In this document: positions 30,235 to 41,269 of the stretch, one piece after another
How the letters are laid out: every line of letters starts with the position of its first letter
Position numbering within the stretch: the stretch's first letter is position 1
Source: Zopfochytrium polystomum
Taxonomy: Eukaryota; Chytridiomycota; Chytridiomycetes; Chytridiales; Chytridiaceae
Direction of reading: 5' to 3'
Assembly: GCA_025765615.1 (NCBI GenBank)
Contig: JAIVFJ010000436.1
Coordinates: 1-41,861, forward strand
Length of the DNA stretch: 41,861 nt
The notes under the pieces: model-generated
Told to the model about the DNA's origin: nothing
The model's input: only the letters and a program-made list of their open reading frames with translations
Database searches by the model: none
Program-made: the position numbers and the translations under genes

Positions 30235-32049
30235 ATGAAGTCACATCATCATCATCATCAACAAGATCAACAGCAGCAGCAGCAGCATCACGATGGTGAT
30301 GCTCCGCTGACCCACAGCAGTAGTTCCGGCAGCAGCACAACCACCGCCGCCGTGCCCGCGCTGCAGCTCGTCCTGTTCATTTTCGCCGCTGCTCTGATCT
30401 CGTTTGCGGCTTGGTTGCTGTCTTCGGTGGCCGACACCCCCTTCATCGAGTTTCAGAACGTGCCTCGCAGCGACTCGTTTGGAAGGTATGCATGCTTCTG
30501 CTGCTGCGCCCGTGGACCAGGATCAAACCACAGAAAAAAAAACATTAGCGGCTAAATTCTTCTCCCATCGTCAATGTTTCACCAACGTCTCCCTCCCGCC
30601 CTCCCGCCCACTCCACTAACACAGATATAACGGGACAGTGGCCGTTTCTCTCACGTCACAGCGCGTTTGTCCGTCCACCTGCACAGCACCAGGTTGCATC
30701 TACTTTCAGTGCTACGAGATTGAACCGTGCTCTCCGCTCGACGTGCTCTCGGCGTCCCAGAGCTCCTCGCTGTGCACCGCCGGAGACGTCGCGTGCGTCG
30801 CCTCGATCATCGGAGCCTTGTCCGGTTACGGCACCATCCTTCTGATCCTGTTTTTCCTCTCAAAAGCCGTGCAACAGCAACAATCCGCCGTACAGGTCTC
30901 CAAGCTGCGCAAACTCTCCCTCGCCATCGTGGGAGCCACCGCAGTCTTTGCCATCGGCTGCCTGCTGCCCCTCGCCGCCATCATCGCCCTCGTCTCCCCG
31001 GCCTCCTCCTCCTCCCTCGCCGCCGTCCCCAACGCCCACACCCGCGGCGGCGGTCTGTTCAGCTTCGTCACAGCCTTCGCCGCCGCCGCCCTCGCGCTGT
31101 TGGCCGTCACCCTCGGCCGCCGCAAAGCCTTCGCGCCCTTCGTCGCCGCCATCGAGGCTGCCGCCGCAAAGTCGCCGAGCTCCAGCGCCCCCCCCCCCCC
31201 CCTCCCAAAGACCGAGACCGCCCTGTTCACCAACTGCCTCCTCGTCCCGTGCACGGGCCTGCTCTTCATCCCGCTGGTCCTGCTCCTGAGCCCCTTCGCC
31301 TCCGTCTCCAACATCCCAACCCTCGCCACCGACGGTCCCTTCGCAGGACAAATGGTCAACGTCTCCGCCTCCCTCACCTTCGGCGACACCCGCATCTGCC
31401 CCTCCGCCCCCTGCGACGCTTCCTCCCCGACCTGCGCCGCCTTCCAGTGCTACACAACCTCCGCCTGCCCCAACTTCGGCGGCCTCCCCGCAGACGCAAA
31501 CGCCCGCCTCTGCGCGATCCTCAAAACGACCCGGGTCGCCGCCTGGGCCGCCGTCGCAGTCGCCGCATTCGCCCACGTCGCTCCCTTCGTCCTCGTCGTC
31601 CGCTCCTCCTCCCTCCTCTACGCCGCCGCAGCCGTCGCCTCCGCAACCGCGAAATCCACCACGGACCAGCCCCCCGACCCGCCCCGACCCCGGGCAGAGT
31701 CGCCGCTCACCTTGCCGCCGTCGCCAAGGACCCGCGCAAACGCCTCCGCGCCGCACTCCGCGCCGCCCGCGCCGCAACCGCCGCCGCCGCCGTCGCGACC
31801 CTCGCCTCAGTCGCCGCCGTCGTCGTCGCCGCGCGCGCCACCGCCGCCGCAAGGGACGTCGCCCCGATGCTGCGGATCTACCTTTCCACGGAGCCCGTCA
31901 CCGCCCTCGTCGTCGTCGCCGTCGCGGCCCTCGCCGCGTTCGCTGTCGCAGCGAGGCGGATTGTTGCGGCGGCTACCGCCGCCGTCGAGGTGATTGAGCG
32001 CGCGGCGCTCGTCGGCGATGAGGTTGTGCAGGAGGTGAAGAGCGCGTGA
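30235..32049 (+). CDS. Multipass membrane protein with two homologous halves (2 exons, one frame break)
   Basis: Exon 1 is 30235-30485. The intron 30486-30624 has GTATGC, CTAAC and ACAG. Exon 2 is 30625-32049. The cytosolic start is rich in His, Gln and Ser, followed by a first helix (LQLVLFIFAAALISFAAWLL). Two similar extracellular loops follow: CPSTCTAPGCIYFQCY in the first half, and CPSAPCDASSPTCAAFQCY near residue 355. Each loop is followed by a helix, a basic stretch and two more helices, so a 4+4 layout fits. After the sixth helix, hydrophobic coding continues only in another frame (to 32049), so one base must be gained or lost at about 31640-31720, within C-rich runs, and no intron fits there. 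Family unknown to me; the topology recalls claudin- or tetraspanin-like proteins without firm similarity. Confidence 0.65.
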
Positions 32050-32500
32050 GTGTGGAAACCCCGTGACGTTGGTGGGGTTAAGTGTATAAGATCCAGAAGG
32101 GGGAGTTTTATTTTTTATTTGCTGCTTTCTTCCCCTACCATTGCTAAGAGATATCTCTTGGTTTTTGTGTCCCCTGTCTCCCGAACCCGAACCCCTTTTT
32201 TTTTTGTACTTTGCGCCTCTTCTGGTGTCTCTCTCGCTTACTCTATTCGAAAAGCTTGCTCCTGTTTCTGTTCCACCGTCTCACTTTCAGTCGCTTAACC
32301 GTTTTAGTACTACAGTCCCAAATGTGGGTTTTTTCGCCGAGTTTTTTGTTGTCCATCCCAATAACTTTTGCTTAAAGGGGTTATGACTGCCAGCCTTTAC
32401 ACTCAAACTTCTCTCAGTGAATCTTCAGCTGCTGATGAAGTTAGTTCCCCAAGCGGGGACGAGTCAGCATTCCAGAGGCCGGACAAACGCGCAACGGCAA
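32050..32500. other. 3' flank; no gene recognised
   Basis: T-rich stretches follow the membrane-protein gene. No continuation of the MFS relic to the right was found. Confidence 0.5.
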
Positions 32501-32531
32501 CCAAATCAACCCTCCTCGCCTCGAGTCTTAC

Positions 32532-32790
32532 CGGGCCGTACGCGGTGACGTCGCCTGCAGCGATCCAATCCACGCCAGCGTCGGTCCGACACCAGGCGGT
32601 CCTGGAAGACGCCCCTTGTTGTAGGAGGGGGGGTAGCGAGAAGGAGGAAGGTTGAGGAAAAGGTTGAAGAAAATGAAATAAAAGTAAAAGGACGTACAAT
32701 AGTAGAGCCCGCCGATCGTCGTGAACAGCGCAAATCACGCCACCACCGCCGCCCACGCGTCGTGCCCGCCGTCCGGGTGGGATTCAAATG
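32532..32790 (-). pseudogene. Relic of an MFS (monocarboxylate-transporter-like) gene
   Basis: After an acceptor at 32791 the minus strand reads FESHPDGGHDAWAAVVA, a TGA stop, then FALFTTIGGLYY. After a short intron-like gap come GVFQDRLV, TLAWIGSLQA and AYGP before a donor at 32531. These are the first helices of the same family as 33587-35831. The loop between WIGSLQ and AYGP is shortened, and nothing further follows, so the gene is cut off. Confidence 0.7.
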
Positions 32791-33241
32791 CTGACAGTTT
32801 AAATAACGTGGGTGAGTGTGCGCGCATGCTTTCTGGTATGGGGGTGCGTGCGTGTGTGTATGTGCGGTGTGTTCTGGTGCGCGTGTGTTTGTGTGTGCGC
32901 ACACCTTCTTTCCCGGCCAGTGTCTGCTTCCATCTGGTCCAATCAAGGTCCGGGGGCGCATGCGCGTCGTGTTGGTGGTGGTGGTGCCCGCCTTCGGTCA
33001 TTGACATTGCCTGTAACGCCGGCCGCGCCACATCGTCAAGAGGGATATCGCCGCCGCCGACGGCGAAGGATTGCTGGCACGAGTGTGTGTTGTTGCTATC
33101 AGCGGTTTTGGCGACGACGACAACGATGCAAGCCAGACGGCGTCGTCGTCGACGTCGTAGTCGCCGCGGCTAGTTCTCCGTGTGCTCGACGGCAGCGGCG
33201 GCGATGGGGCGGGCGAGGAGGTCCAGTAAACTTCATTTCCA

Positions 33242-33243
<2 letters not shown>

Positions 33244-33291
<48 letters not shown>
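33244..33291 (+). repeat. (CT)n microsatellite
   Basis: Almost pure CT over about 48 bases. A 33-base T tract follows at about 33498-33530. Confidence 0.9.
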
Positions 33292-33292
<1 letters not shown>

Positions 33293-33492
33293 ATTTTTTC
33301 ATTCTCCGATCCAAGCCCGCTCCGCCGCACACCGCGTGAATTACTTCGTTGTCGAAACCCCGAGCCGGATAACATGTCACTCTTTCTCTGTCGCCATAAA
33401 GTTACTCTTGCTATCATTCACCCGGTTGGACAGCGAAAAGGTCATCGCCCGCCTGGGGTTCCGAACGAACGTCCCCAGGCGAACAAAAAGGC

Positions 33493-33531
<39 letters not shown>

Positions 33532-33586
33532 ACGGACTTGCTCTAAAATCATACCATGCGCAGAGGATCCTCCAAATCCCATTCTC

Positions 33587-35831
33587 TCAAATCTTTTTGA
33601 ACAACCGCTTGTCCTGCAGTACCCTCACCGCTAGCACGCACACTGCCGACGCCAGCGAAAGCGCGCCAGAGTAAAATATCGCCGGCCGGTACGCCGCCAG
33701 CCCCGCCTCCGGCCCGCCGAACGCTTGCAGCAGGTACCCTGCAATCGGGGAGCCGAGAAAGTAGCCGGGGAGCCAGAAGAATATGACTAAGAGATTATTT
33801 TGTTTTTTTTTTTTTTTGTCGTGATCGATTGGAGGGTTAGGGGACGACCGAGGAAAGCACGTATTGAGAAAAATACGGGACAGTACTCAGGCTGAAGAAC
33901 TCGCTGAGGTCGCGGCTCCCAAAGATGTTGGCGACGGTGCCGGGGATCAGGCTGAACATGCCGCCTAGGTATGGATTTTAAGAGTGTCTGTCCGCAATAA
34001 AAACGAATAACTGGAAGTTCGGGGAACTGACCAGCGCAGAGTCCGTTCACCACGGCGAACACAATTCTTGTTGGGGGGACAAGAGTGGATTAGGAGACTT
34101 AAGAAAAAGGGAGCTCGCGTCTTGGCAAACACAACAACAACCACTTACAGCGGCCCCATTGTCGTCGCCACCGGCCAGATTGCGAGCGTCGACACGCCGA
34201 CAAGCAGCAGACACACCACCAGCGTGTTCAGGCTTCCCAGCAGCGAGTCCGCAAACAGCCCGAACCCCAGTCGCCCGAACGCGCTCGCCAAGTTGAAGCC
34301 TATTTTTTTTCCGCCGGACGGAGTGAGCGTCGGGTCTAAAAAATGGAAACAGCACCCCCACTTCCACCGACGATCTTACCGGCAAGTATGACCGACGCCA
34401 CCGTCGGCGACAGCCCCACGCTCGTCGCGTACAGCGGCAAAAAGAACGGCGGCACAAACAGCGGGAACAGCGCGACGCTGCTGCCCACCAGCAGCAACGT
34501 GAACCGCGGTCCCCAAACGCAGACCTGCGCGAACCCATCGCCCCCTTCCGTCAGCCGCGCGGGTTGAAAAAGGAAATATAGCGTACGAACCACTTGAACA
34601 TCCGTCTCCCCGCGCCTCCCATCGGCTCCGCCCGCGCCGTCCGCGTCCGCAGCACAAGCGCCGCCGGGAGGTTGACCAGTAGCATGAGCGCGCCGAGGAT
34701 ACGAGAGTCCAGCGGAGGCTCAGCCACGAGAGGAGGGCGGCCGTCAGGAGGCTGTAGATGGCGCCGCCGACACCGGAGCCGGCGAAGACGATGCCCGTGC
34801 TTTAGATGCGAGGAGGCCGAGCGGGAGGGTGGGAGATGGGTGAGTAAATAAGGCCGGATGAGGGAGGACGCATGGTACGGCTGCGCTCACGCTAGGTTAC
34901 GTCGCCGAAGGAAATATGCCGACGGTAGCGTTGCGGCTGCGAAGAAGCAGAGCGCTTGGCCAAGGCCGAACATGATGCCTTTTTTTTGTTTCGGGGTTTG
35001 GGCGAGGATGGGTGTTGTCAGGATGTACTCGAGGTGATAGCGGGTTGTCAGCCGACATCTGAACAACATGCCTTCTGTCACGATCAGCCCCGGTACGCTC
35101 TCTGTGAAGAAGCTTCCGAGCGCGGAACCGGCTGCGACCAGAAGCGTTCCGATGAGTGCGACACGGCGCTGCGATGGAGACCGGAAACGGGGCTGAGAAG
35201 GCGGGAAGGAAAGTAAAAGGTGCTATTACTCGTACCGGCCCGTACGCCTCGACCAGCCGCGCCCCTGGTACCGCAATCATGGCCTCGAAGCTCGTCTGGA
35301 CCGATCCAACCCATACCATGGTTGATGCTGGCGCGAGACCGTCTGCGACGAAGCGGGCCTGAAGGACACCCCCTTTTGTTCGGGGATTGGGGTCGGGAGG
35401 TATGGAGGTGTTCATGAAATGCGCATCGAAGATGGGGAGTGGTGGAGGGGCGGCGGAGAGTATGAGGGTAAATTACACGCAAAGTTCAAGCCGAGCGTCG
35501 TGAAGAGGGCAAAACGCGGCCACCATCGTCCACGCCTCGCGGCCGCCGTCCGGGTACGATTCGAAAGCTAAATTTTTTTTGGTTGTTCGTTAGCGCTGTT
35601 TGGCGGCACAAAACCACGCGGAGCACCTTCCTGCCCCGCTAGCGGCTCCGCGAGGCCGTCGTCTGCGACCGACAGCGGCTCAACATGGGGTGGTCGCCCG
35701 CCTTCCGCGTTCGGCGACGACACCGACGATGATGCGATGAACCCGGCGGCGTCACCGTCTGTGCGGGAAAAGTGCTGAGACGCGGGTGTGGATGACACTA
35801 GCGCGGCGATTTTGGTGGCGGATGATGGCAT
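33587..35831 (-). pseudogene. MFS transporter, monocarboxylate-transporter-like, many short introns, two frame breaks
   Basis: Exon 1 (35831-35627) gives a polar N-terminus. Exon 2 from 35568 gives AFESYPDGGREAWTMVAAF. Later pieces read GVLQARFVADGLAPASTMVWVG, RRVALIGTLLVAAGSALGSF, TGIVFAGSGVGGAIYSLL, LMLLVNLPAALVLRTR, RFTLLLVGSSVALFPLFVP, GFNLASAFGRLGFGLFADSL, GGMFSLIPGTVANIFG and a last helix ending LFKKI at 33587. This is a 12-helix plasma-membrane carrier of the fungal monocarboxylate-transporter-like group; the substrate is unknown. In exon 2 the frame breaks at a TTTT run (about 35530), and near 34705 (WT-L-RILG) one base is missing. These could be decay or assembly errors, and if errors the gene is live. 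Confidence 0.7.
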
Positions 35832-36710
35832 GAGGACTCTAGTGCGTTCTGAGTGAGATGTTGAGACGCGTGAGGCGAAAGAGTTTGGAAGGTTGTGTTT
35901 GGAGGAGGAGAAAGGGAGAAAAGATTAGGGGTTGTTGGTGGTGTGATATGATATCTCTGTTTTGCACAGAGACAGAGAGACAGAAACAGAGAGAGAGTTC
36001 AGCGGATCCTTCATGGATCGCATCCGCCCGTTTGCGTCACCTCATGGTGAAGCCCCATGCGTGGCTGAAATCTTTCCCGATGGTTGGTCGGGTCGCTCGA
36101 CGCGGACTCAAGCGGGAATGGAAGGCCGAGGCTGGGGCGGAAGCATTCAAGAAAGGCCGCCAACATTCGTCCACATGGCTGCACAGCAATATGCGTGGCT
36201 GGAAGAAAAAGGCCACGCTCACTGCTCATCACGAGGCCAGGAGGCCAGCCGTGCGCTTCACCGCCTCAACTCAACCCAGGTACTCCCTCAATATGGTAAT
36301 CCTCTCCCTTCTATTAAAAGCCTTTCGGAACTGAAAGGCAAAAGTTCCTGCAACTCAATCCCCTCCTCCCTCTCCGACACTTACGAAATTTTTGGCGCTC
36401 ATGCTAAAACACTAAAACAGGAGGTTTTTGGGTTCCGTTTTGTAGCGCGTTGCTTCTAGGTGCGCCACGCTTCTCCTCGAACCCCTTGCCCGGTTCCCCC
36501 TTTTTTCCTAGCCCTCTAATCGGTCGAACTGCATATCCGCGTTAGTTTCCAATTGATGACCCCCCTCCGCACGCATGTATTCGTTTTCTCTGATGCAAAC
36601 AAAAAAAAAACAAAAAAAAAACATAAATAATTCAAAAGAAAGACAATCAACCCACCACCACCAACCACCAACGTTTGCTAACACTATACTCCTCCCTACC
36701 CTCCACCCCT
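35832..36710. other. Upstream region; no gene recognised
   Basis: The putative promoter side of the MFS gene, with GA- and A-rich tracts. Open frames here have no recognisable motif. Confidence 0.45.
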
Positions 36711-36859
36711 TTATTCCGGATGATGCTGGGAGACGGCCTGCCCGCACAGCGCCTCGACGCTGAATGCGCCAGGGACCGTTCTTGCCGACGCGGGCGGGAC
36801 CTCTCTCTCTTTTCCACCCTCTGCCGTCGTCGCCTTGGTCGCCGTCATTTTACTTACTT

Positions 36860-36890
<31 letters not shown>

Positions 36891-37616
36891 GACGTACGTA
36901 TTCGGCCCTCGGATGCGGCGGCGCCGTCCATCCAGGTTGTTATTGTGGCAGCGTCCCTCCGCGGCGCACAGCCTGCAGCCGGCCTTTCGGCGGCGGTGGA
37001 TGCAGATGGATCCTCCGCCGTGGCCGAGCTCGAAGCACGCTACGCACTGGGATCTACGGCGGTTGTGCGGGCACGGGGCGACGGCGCGGTTTCGGGGAGC
37101 TGGTGTGGTGGGCTTGGGTGCGGTGGTGATCGTTGGGCGGCGGGGCGGCGTTGTGGATTGGCGTGTGCTTTTGGTGGTTGGGGTGACGGGTGGGGTGGGG
37201 GTTCCTGTGGTAATGGAGGGTAGTGGTGGTGGTGGTGATGGTGGTGTGCCAAGAGCGGGTTCAAGCTTGCGCAGCGGGGTAGGGCTTGCGGTGGGCGTCG
37301 GGTGCGCAAATGAGTGCGACGGAGGCTTATGAAATCGGAGGGTGGCGGCCTGCGTGGACGGTTGTGGGTGGAAGGCTTGGCCCTGGTGGTTGGGGACCTG
37401 GAACGACAGGCGGGGCGCAAAGAGCTGGAATGCGCCGGTCCGCATCAGCTGGTCTGGGCACGGCGAGTTGGAAGACGAGGTTGACGACGGGGCCTTGTTG
37501 GGGCCCGCAACCCACTGCGCAATCTGTGTTTGGGGCGGGTGTGGTTTGGACTCGCGGGTGTGCATGGTCGCGGGTGCGGGTGGGTTGTTTGCGGGAAGAG
37601 CTTGCTGCTGCTGCAT
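36711..37616 (-). CDS. Cys/His-rich small-family protein, paralogue A
   Basis: The ORF has 301 residues and starts at the ATG at 37616. The N-terminal 180 residues are Pro/Thr/Ser-rich and look disordered. Residues 182-217 hold two CxHx6Cx2C units (CPHNRRRSQCVAC and CIHRRRKAGCRLC) joined by a ten-residue FELGHGGGSI linker. The motif RRRRIRGPNTYV and a run of prolines follow. The eight Cys/His positions suggest two small zinc sites, and the arginines suggest nucleic-acid contact; both are inferred. The unit resembles CxHxRxRxxCxxC repeats known from protists and large DNA viruses, but I cannot name the family. Paralogues lie at 39427-40083 and 41270 onward, all on one strand. Confidence 0.7.
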
Positions 37617-37796
37617 GCTGCTGCTTCTTCTGGAACTGGAACACTTTATCTTTATTATTTCTTGTTTTCTTTTTTCTTTTTTATTTTTTATTTTTTTCTA
37701 TTCCACCTGTTTTCCGTTCATCTTTTTTCTTTTTCCGTTTCTCCGCACGCATGAACATTTGCCTCCGCACGCGGAACCGGGCCGGCAAACACAAAC

Positions 37797-37838
37797 ACTC
37801 ACACACTCACACACACTCACACACACACACACACACAT
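37797..37838 (+). repeat. (CA)n-rich microsatellite
   Basis: Impure CACACT units turn into pure CA, about 42 bases, upstream of paralogue A. Confidence 0.9.
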
Positions 37839-38670
37839 AGTCAATTAAGGATAAATGGAATTCGTTTCTCATCAGCTCTTGCTGCTTGAAAAACAATTGA
37901 CCCAAAAACACTAATAAAATGCAAAAACAAACTGTACCAGAAGAAAAGTTAGAGAGAGAGAGAGAGAGCGCGCGACAGAGAGACACGATGTCGGACTCCC
38001 GAGCCTCTGATTAAAATGCTGCATTGAGCTCCCGCCGGCGAACGGCTCACGGAATGCCCAGTGAACAATCAACCCTGCTGGCATGGCATCATCGAAAAAT
38101 AGACGGTACCCTTCCCCCTTTCAAGACGCGTATGTGTTCCCCACGCAACGCTGCTTCTGCACCTGATTGCGCTCGAGACCCCCAGCGACCGCCTGTTCCT
38201 GAGGTGACGAGGGATGAAAGCGATGAGGTCTCCTAAGTGTTTGGAAGAAAGGGTTTTTGCGGAAACAGGAGGATCTGGGGCCGTCAATTTTCGGTGTGTA
38301 GAAAGTGATTCAAGGGATGGCATGATTTTTGGGGGAGAACCCACAAACAAACACCAAACGCAAACCCCTCACGCGCCGCCAAAGTGCGTGGCGGGACGGA
38401 GTTGGGTCGCTCTGGTTGTCGGCAGGGCGATAAAAGTTGGTGGGAGGCGCGGGTGGTATGCGGCGGGGGCGAGAAAATGCCGTGGGCTGAGCACAGCGAT
38501 GCCGGGTGGAACTGCGTTGGAAGCATGACTTGGTACAGCACGCTCCCGCTTGGCGCGGGCCTCATGATGCCAGAAAGTAGAGGCGAAGGGTTAGCTCAAA
38601 AAAGACGCCAGCATTTCATAATTCTGTAACTGGATCTTGCCTCGAGGTGTCCGTTCCTTAGTCCGTTTGC
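37839..38670. other. No gene supported
   Basis: The segment includes a short GA repeat near 37950. A 93-residue minus-strand frame (38069-38350) has no recognisable motif. Confidence 0.45.
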
Positions 38671-38671
38671 T

Positions 38672-39010
38672 TCAGGCGGTCTCTCCACCAACTTCGATCA
38701 CTACCATACTGATTCCGCTGCCTTTCCACCACTGCAAGCTTTCGTTGCAATGGCCCCGGACGGCGCCAAGCACAGCTTTCTGGGTGAACTTGAGCTCGTA
38801 CCCGCTGTCCTTCCACCACTGAAGTACCTCCGCTTCGCCTCTTTCGCTCGCGCCGTCCATCGCAGCCTCATCGTATATGACGCGAGCCCGCAGTCTTTCC
38901 CCACACTGAAGGAGGTTGGTGCCCATGGTATGATGCCCGTCGAACTGCTTCCTCGTCGAACATCAGAGGGAGTCCACTGTCTTCCCACCACTGCAGCCCT
39001 GAACGTCATC
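38672..39010 (-). pseudogene. Fragment of a WW(K)xSG-type ankyrin protein
   Basis: The minus strand reads LQWWEDSGLPLMFDEEAVRRAS, then after a one-base frame break VIYDEAAMDGASERGEAEV, LQWWKDSGYELKFTQKAVL and SLQWWKGSG. These are repeated ankyrin-like units with the pattern LQWWxxSG at each helix end, common in chytrid proteins to my knowledge. There is no start, and frame breaks occur, so it is a relic. It is unrelated in detail to the NLR ankyrins. Confidence 0.6.
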
Positions 39011-39019
39011 TCTTTTGTT

Positions 39020-39426
39020 GGGGGTTACCGACATTCGAAGTGCCCGGTAACAGTCTCCTGCACGAGGAGATAGGTGGTGTCTGGCGACTCACGTTTTTGA
39101 CGATGCGGACCCGATGCTATAAGTGGAATGTGGGATCATCGCTCGCGCTGTGGAGCACTGCTCGGACACAGGCACTGCGGTCGTATGCACGAGAGACCGC
39201 ACGGTGAAATGTTCTGGATTCGAGGGAAGGTGGATGACGCAACATGTCGCGACCCCAAATTGACGTTTGAATTCTGCATAAAAATTTGACCGCTGGCTTT
39301 GGACTGAAAGGGAAGAGAACGAATTCCATTATCTGCAAAATACTGTATATTTAGCAATATCACACAACAAACAGACCATCCCCCTTCCACCGCGATCACC
39401 CTCGCGCTCCGCACATCCACTCGACA
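39020..39426. other. No gene recognised
   Basis: The spacer before paralogue B. Short frames only. Confidence 0.5.
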
Positions 39427-40083
39427 CTAAACCAAACCCATCGTCGCGCCGCTTGGCCCCCTCCACCCTTCCACCTTTCTGCGATGTCCGCACTCGGACG
39501 GGCCAGGCGTCATCATTTTCGCAATCCCATACGCCGGGTCGATCACTCTCCTTCCCCTTGCTGCCGGCGGGGGTGGAGGTGGCGGCGAGACAAAAGTCCT
39601 CGGGCCTCTTATCCGCCACCGCCGAAGCGACCTCGCCGCCTGGTCGTACGCGTCGTCGAGGCGGCAGTCGCGGCACATTGCGCGACGGCGGCGGTGGATG
39701 CAGACGGAGCCACCGCCGCAGCCGAGCTCGTAGCATTCGACGCACTGAGAGCGGCGGCGGCCGTGGTCGCAGGGGGTGTCGCGGCGACGCGGGCGGGGCG
39801 CGGGGGCGGCAGGTTGTGGGGCGTCGTGTTGCGGTCGTGGTGAGGCGGATGGGAGAGCCCGCGACGGAGGCGCCCGCGGCGAGGCGGGGGCTTGCCTGAC
39901 CGGCTGAGGAATGCGTTCGACGGCGTGTGGTTTGAACTGTGGTGGTGTCGACTGAAGCTGGGTCGGACAACCATGCTGCGGAGGGACGGTGTTGGGAAGA
40001 ACCGCCGCCGTTCGGGACGACGAATGCAGCAGGTCGGAGGGGTCTGCGTCGACGATCGGGCTGCTACCGCGCTGTTGGCTCAT
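39427..40083 (-). CDS. Cys/His-rich small-family protein, paralogue B
   Basis: The ORF has 218 residues and starts at the ATG at 40083. The N-terminus is polar and proline-rich. Residues 105-140 carry the same two CxHx6Cx2C units as paralogue A (CDHGRRRSQCVEC, linker YELGCGGGSV, CIHRRRRAMCRDC). RRWRIRGPRTFV, a proline run and a C-terminal part with RRVIDPAYG follow. The zinc module and RIRGP tail are far better conserved than the rest, so purifying selection on that module is likely. The frame is intact. The function is unknown; a nucleic-acid role is only a guess from the arginine content. Confidence 0.75.
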   Translation of the reverse strand: MSQQRGSSPIVDADPSDLLHSSSRTAAVLPNTVPPQHGCPTQLQSTPPQFKPHAVERIPQPVRQAPASPRAPPSRALPSASPRPQHDAPQPAAPAPRPRRRDTPCDHGRRRSQCVECYELGCGGGSVCIHRRRRAMCRDCRLDDAYDQAARSLRRWRIRGPRTFVSPPPPPPPAARGRRVIDPAYGIAKMMTPGPSECGHRRKVEGWRGPSGATMGLV

Positions 40084-40698
40084 GTGTGGGTTTGCGTGCG
40101 TGCGTGCGTGGGTGGGTGGGTCGACAAGGGGAGCGACTTTTATCTGTCGTTGTGCTGGGCCATGGCAGCCCCCAACGAAGAACTCATTTGGAGGGTTCTA
40201 CCGAACCTGTCGCATTTTTGTCTCTTCATCTTTTGCCCGTGCGAAAACACGATTGCTCAATCTCACTCTTTCTTTCTTTCCTTTTCCCCGCCAGTCACTG
40301 TGTTTGCGCTTACTTTCCAAAAGCGGAAGGAAAGCTCCGCGCGTGCGCGCGCGCGCATCCACCGGCAGCGGGGAAGCCGCCAGTGTTCCTTCCTTCTTCC
40401 CACAGGTAAAAAAGCGGCAGGCCCAGTTTGAGTGCCAGAGACATGTCACCTCGCACCAAAGTGAAAAATTTTCCCCCCTTTCTGTCGAAATCAGGAAATC
40501 CATCTCCGTGGGTTGCATGGCGAAAACATGCAACAACCGCCTCGTCAGGCTGATGCGGGAAGCTCACTAGCTCACGTCACTGCGCCGCAATCGGAAGAGA
40601 ATTTTTGATTGATTTTTGCTCTCCAACAGCAGTTCAGTTGAGAGTTGAGAGAGACAAAGAGATAGAGAGAGAGAGAGAGACAGATAGAGAGAGAGAGC

Positions 40699-40730
<32 letters not shown>

Positions 40731-41269
40731 GAGAGAGAGAGAGAGCTGAGATCAGCTTTTTCGGCATGCATGTCTGTCCTTCGCTCGAACTCAGCGACTA
40801 GCGAATTTCTTCGTTGTGCCAACCGAAATAATAAAAAAGGGTTAGGATACCAACATCTTCACGTCATCGCCGAATATGAACAAGAAAAAAAAATGCAAAG
40901 TGCACGTGCTTGGCGGGTTCAGGGTCACTGCTGTTGTTTTGGTCGCCGCAAGGGAGTTTGTTAAAGGAATGCGGTTGTCGTTGTGGAGTGCATTTATGTT
41001 TGTACGTCCAAGGCAGTATCGTGGCCAAGCCCACAAGTAGTTTGAAGCGTTTAGCGCACGAATCTTCCCCGTGATTCTCATTCATTTACTCTCAACGTGC
41101 AAACGTGCAAGCCAGACACCCATAAAACTCATAAGAAAGCGCAAAAACATAAAAGAAAATCATGATCAGCACTCTTCCCGATAACCGCGGGAACTCCGCA
41201 CGTCCTCAATTCCGCACATCCACTCCACGGTGAACCAGGCCACTCCCGTCCGCCGCTCGGGGCTGCGCA
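40084..41269. other. Intergenic; no gene supported
   Basis: The upstream region of paralogue B and downstream region of paralogue C. Apart from the GA repeat, only short frames are seen. Confidence 0.5.
40640..40746 (+). repeat. (GA)n microsatellite
   Basis: About 100 bases of GA with occasional C and T interruptions. The Ser/Leu and Arg/Glu frames across it are artefacts. Confidence 0.9.

Noticed and set aside
30727..31620. Arg/Pro-rich second frame and long minus-strand Gly-rich frames over the membrane-protein gene
   Set aside because: High GC keeps several frames open. Only the frame with helices and paired cysteine loops makes sense here; the second frame is accepted only after the break.
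33099..33417. Arg/Glu-rich minus-strand ORFs
   Set aside because: They are translations of the CT microsatellite.
40567..40964. Ser/Leu- and Arg/Glu-rich ORFs
   Set aside because: They are translations of the GA microsatellite and have no flanking coding signal.
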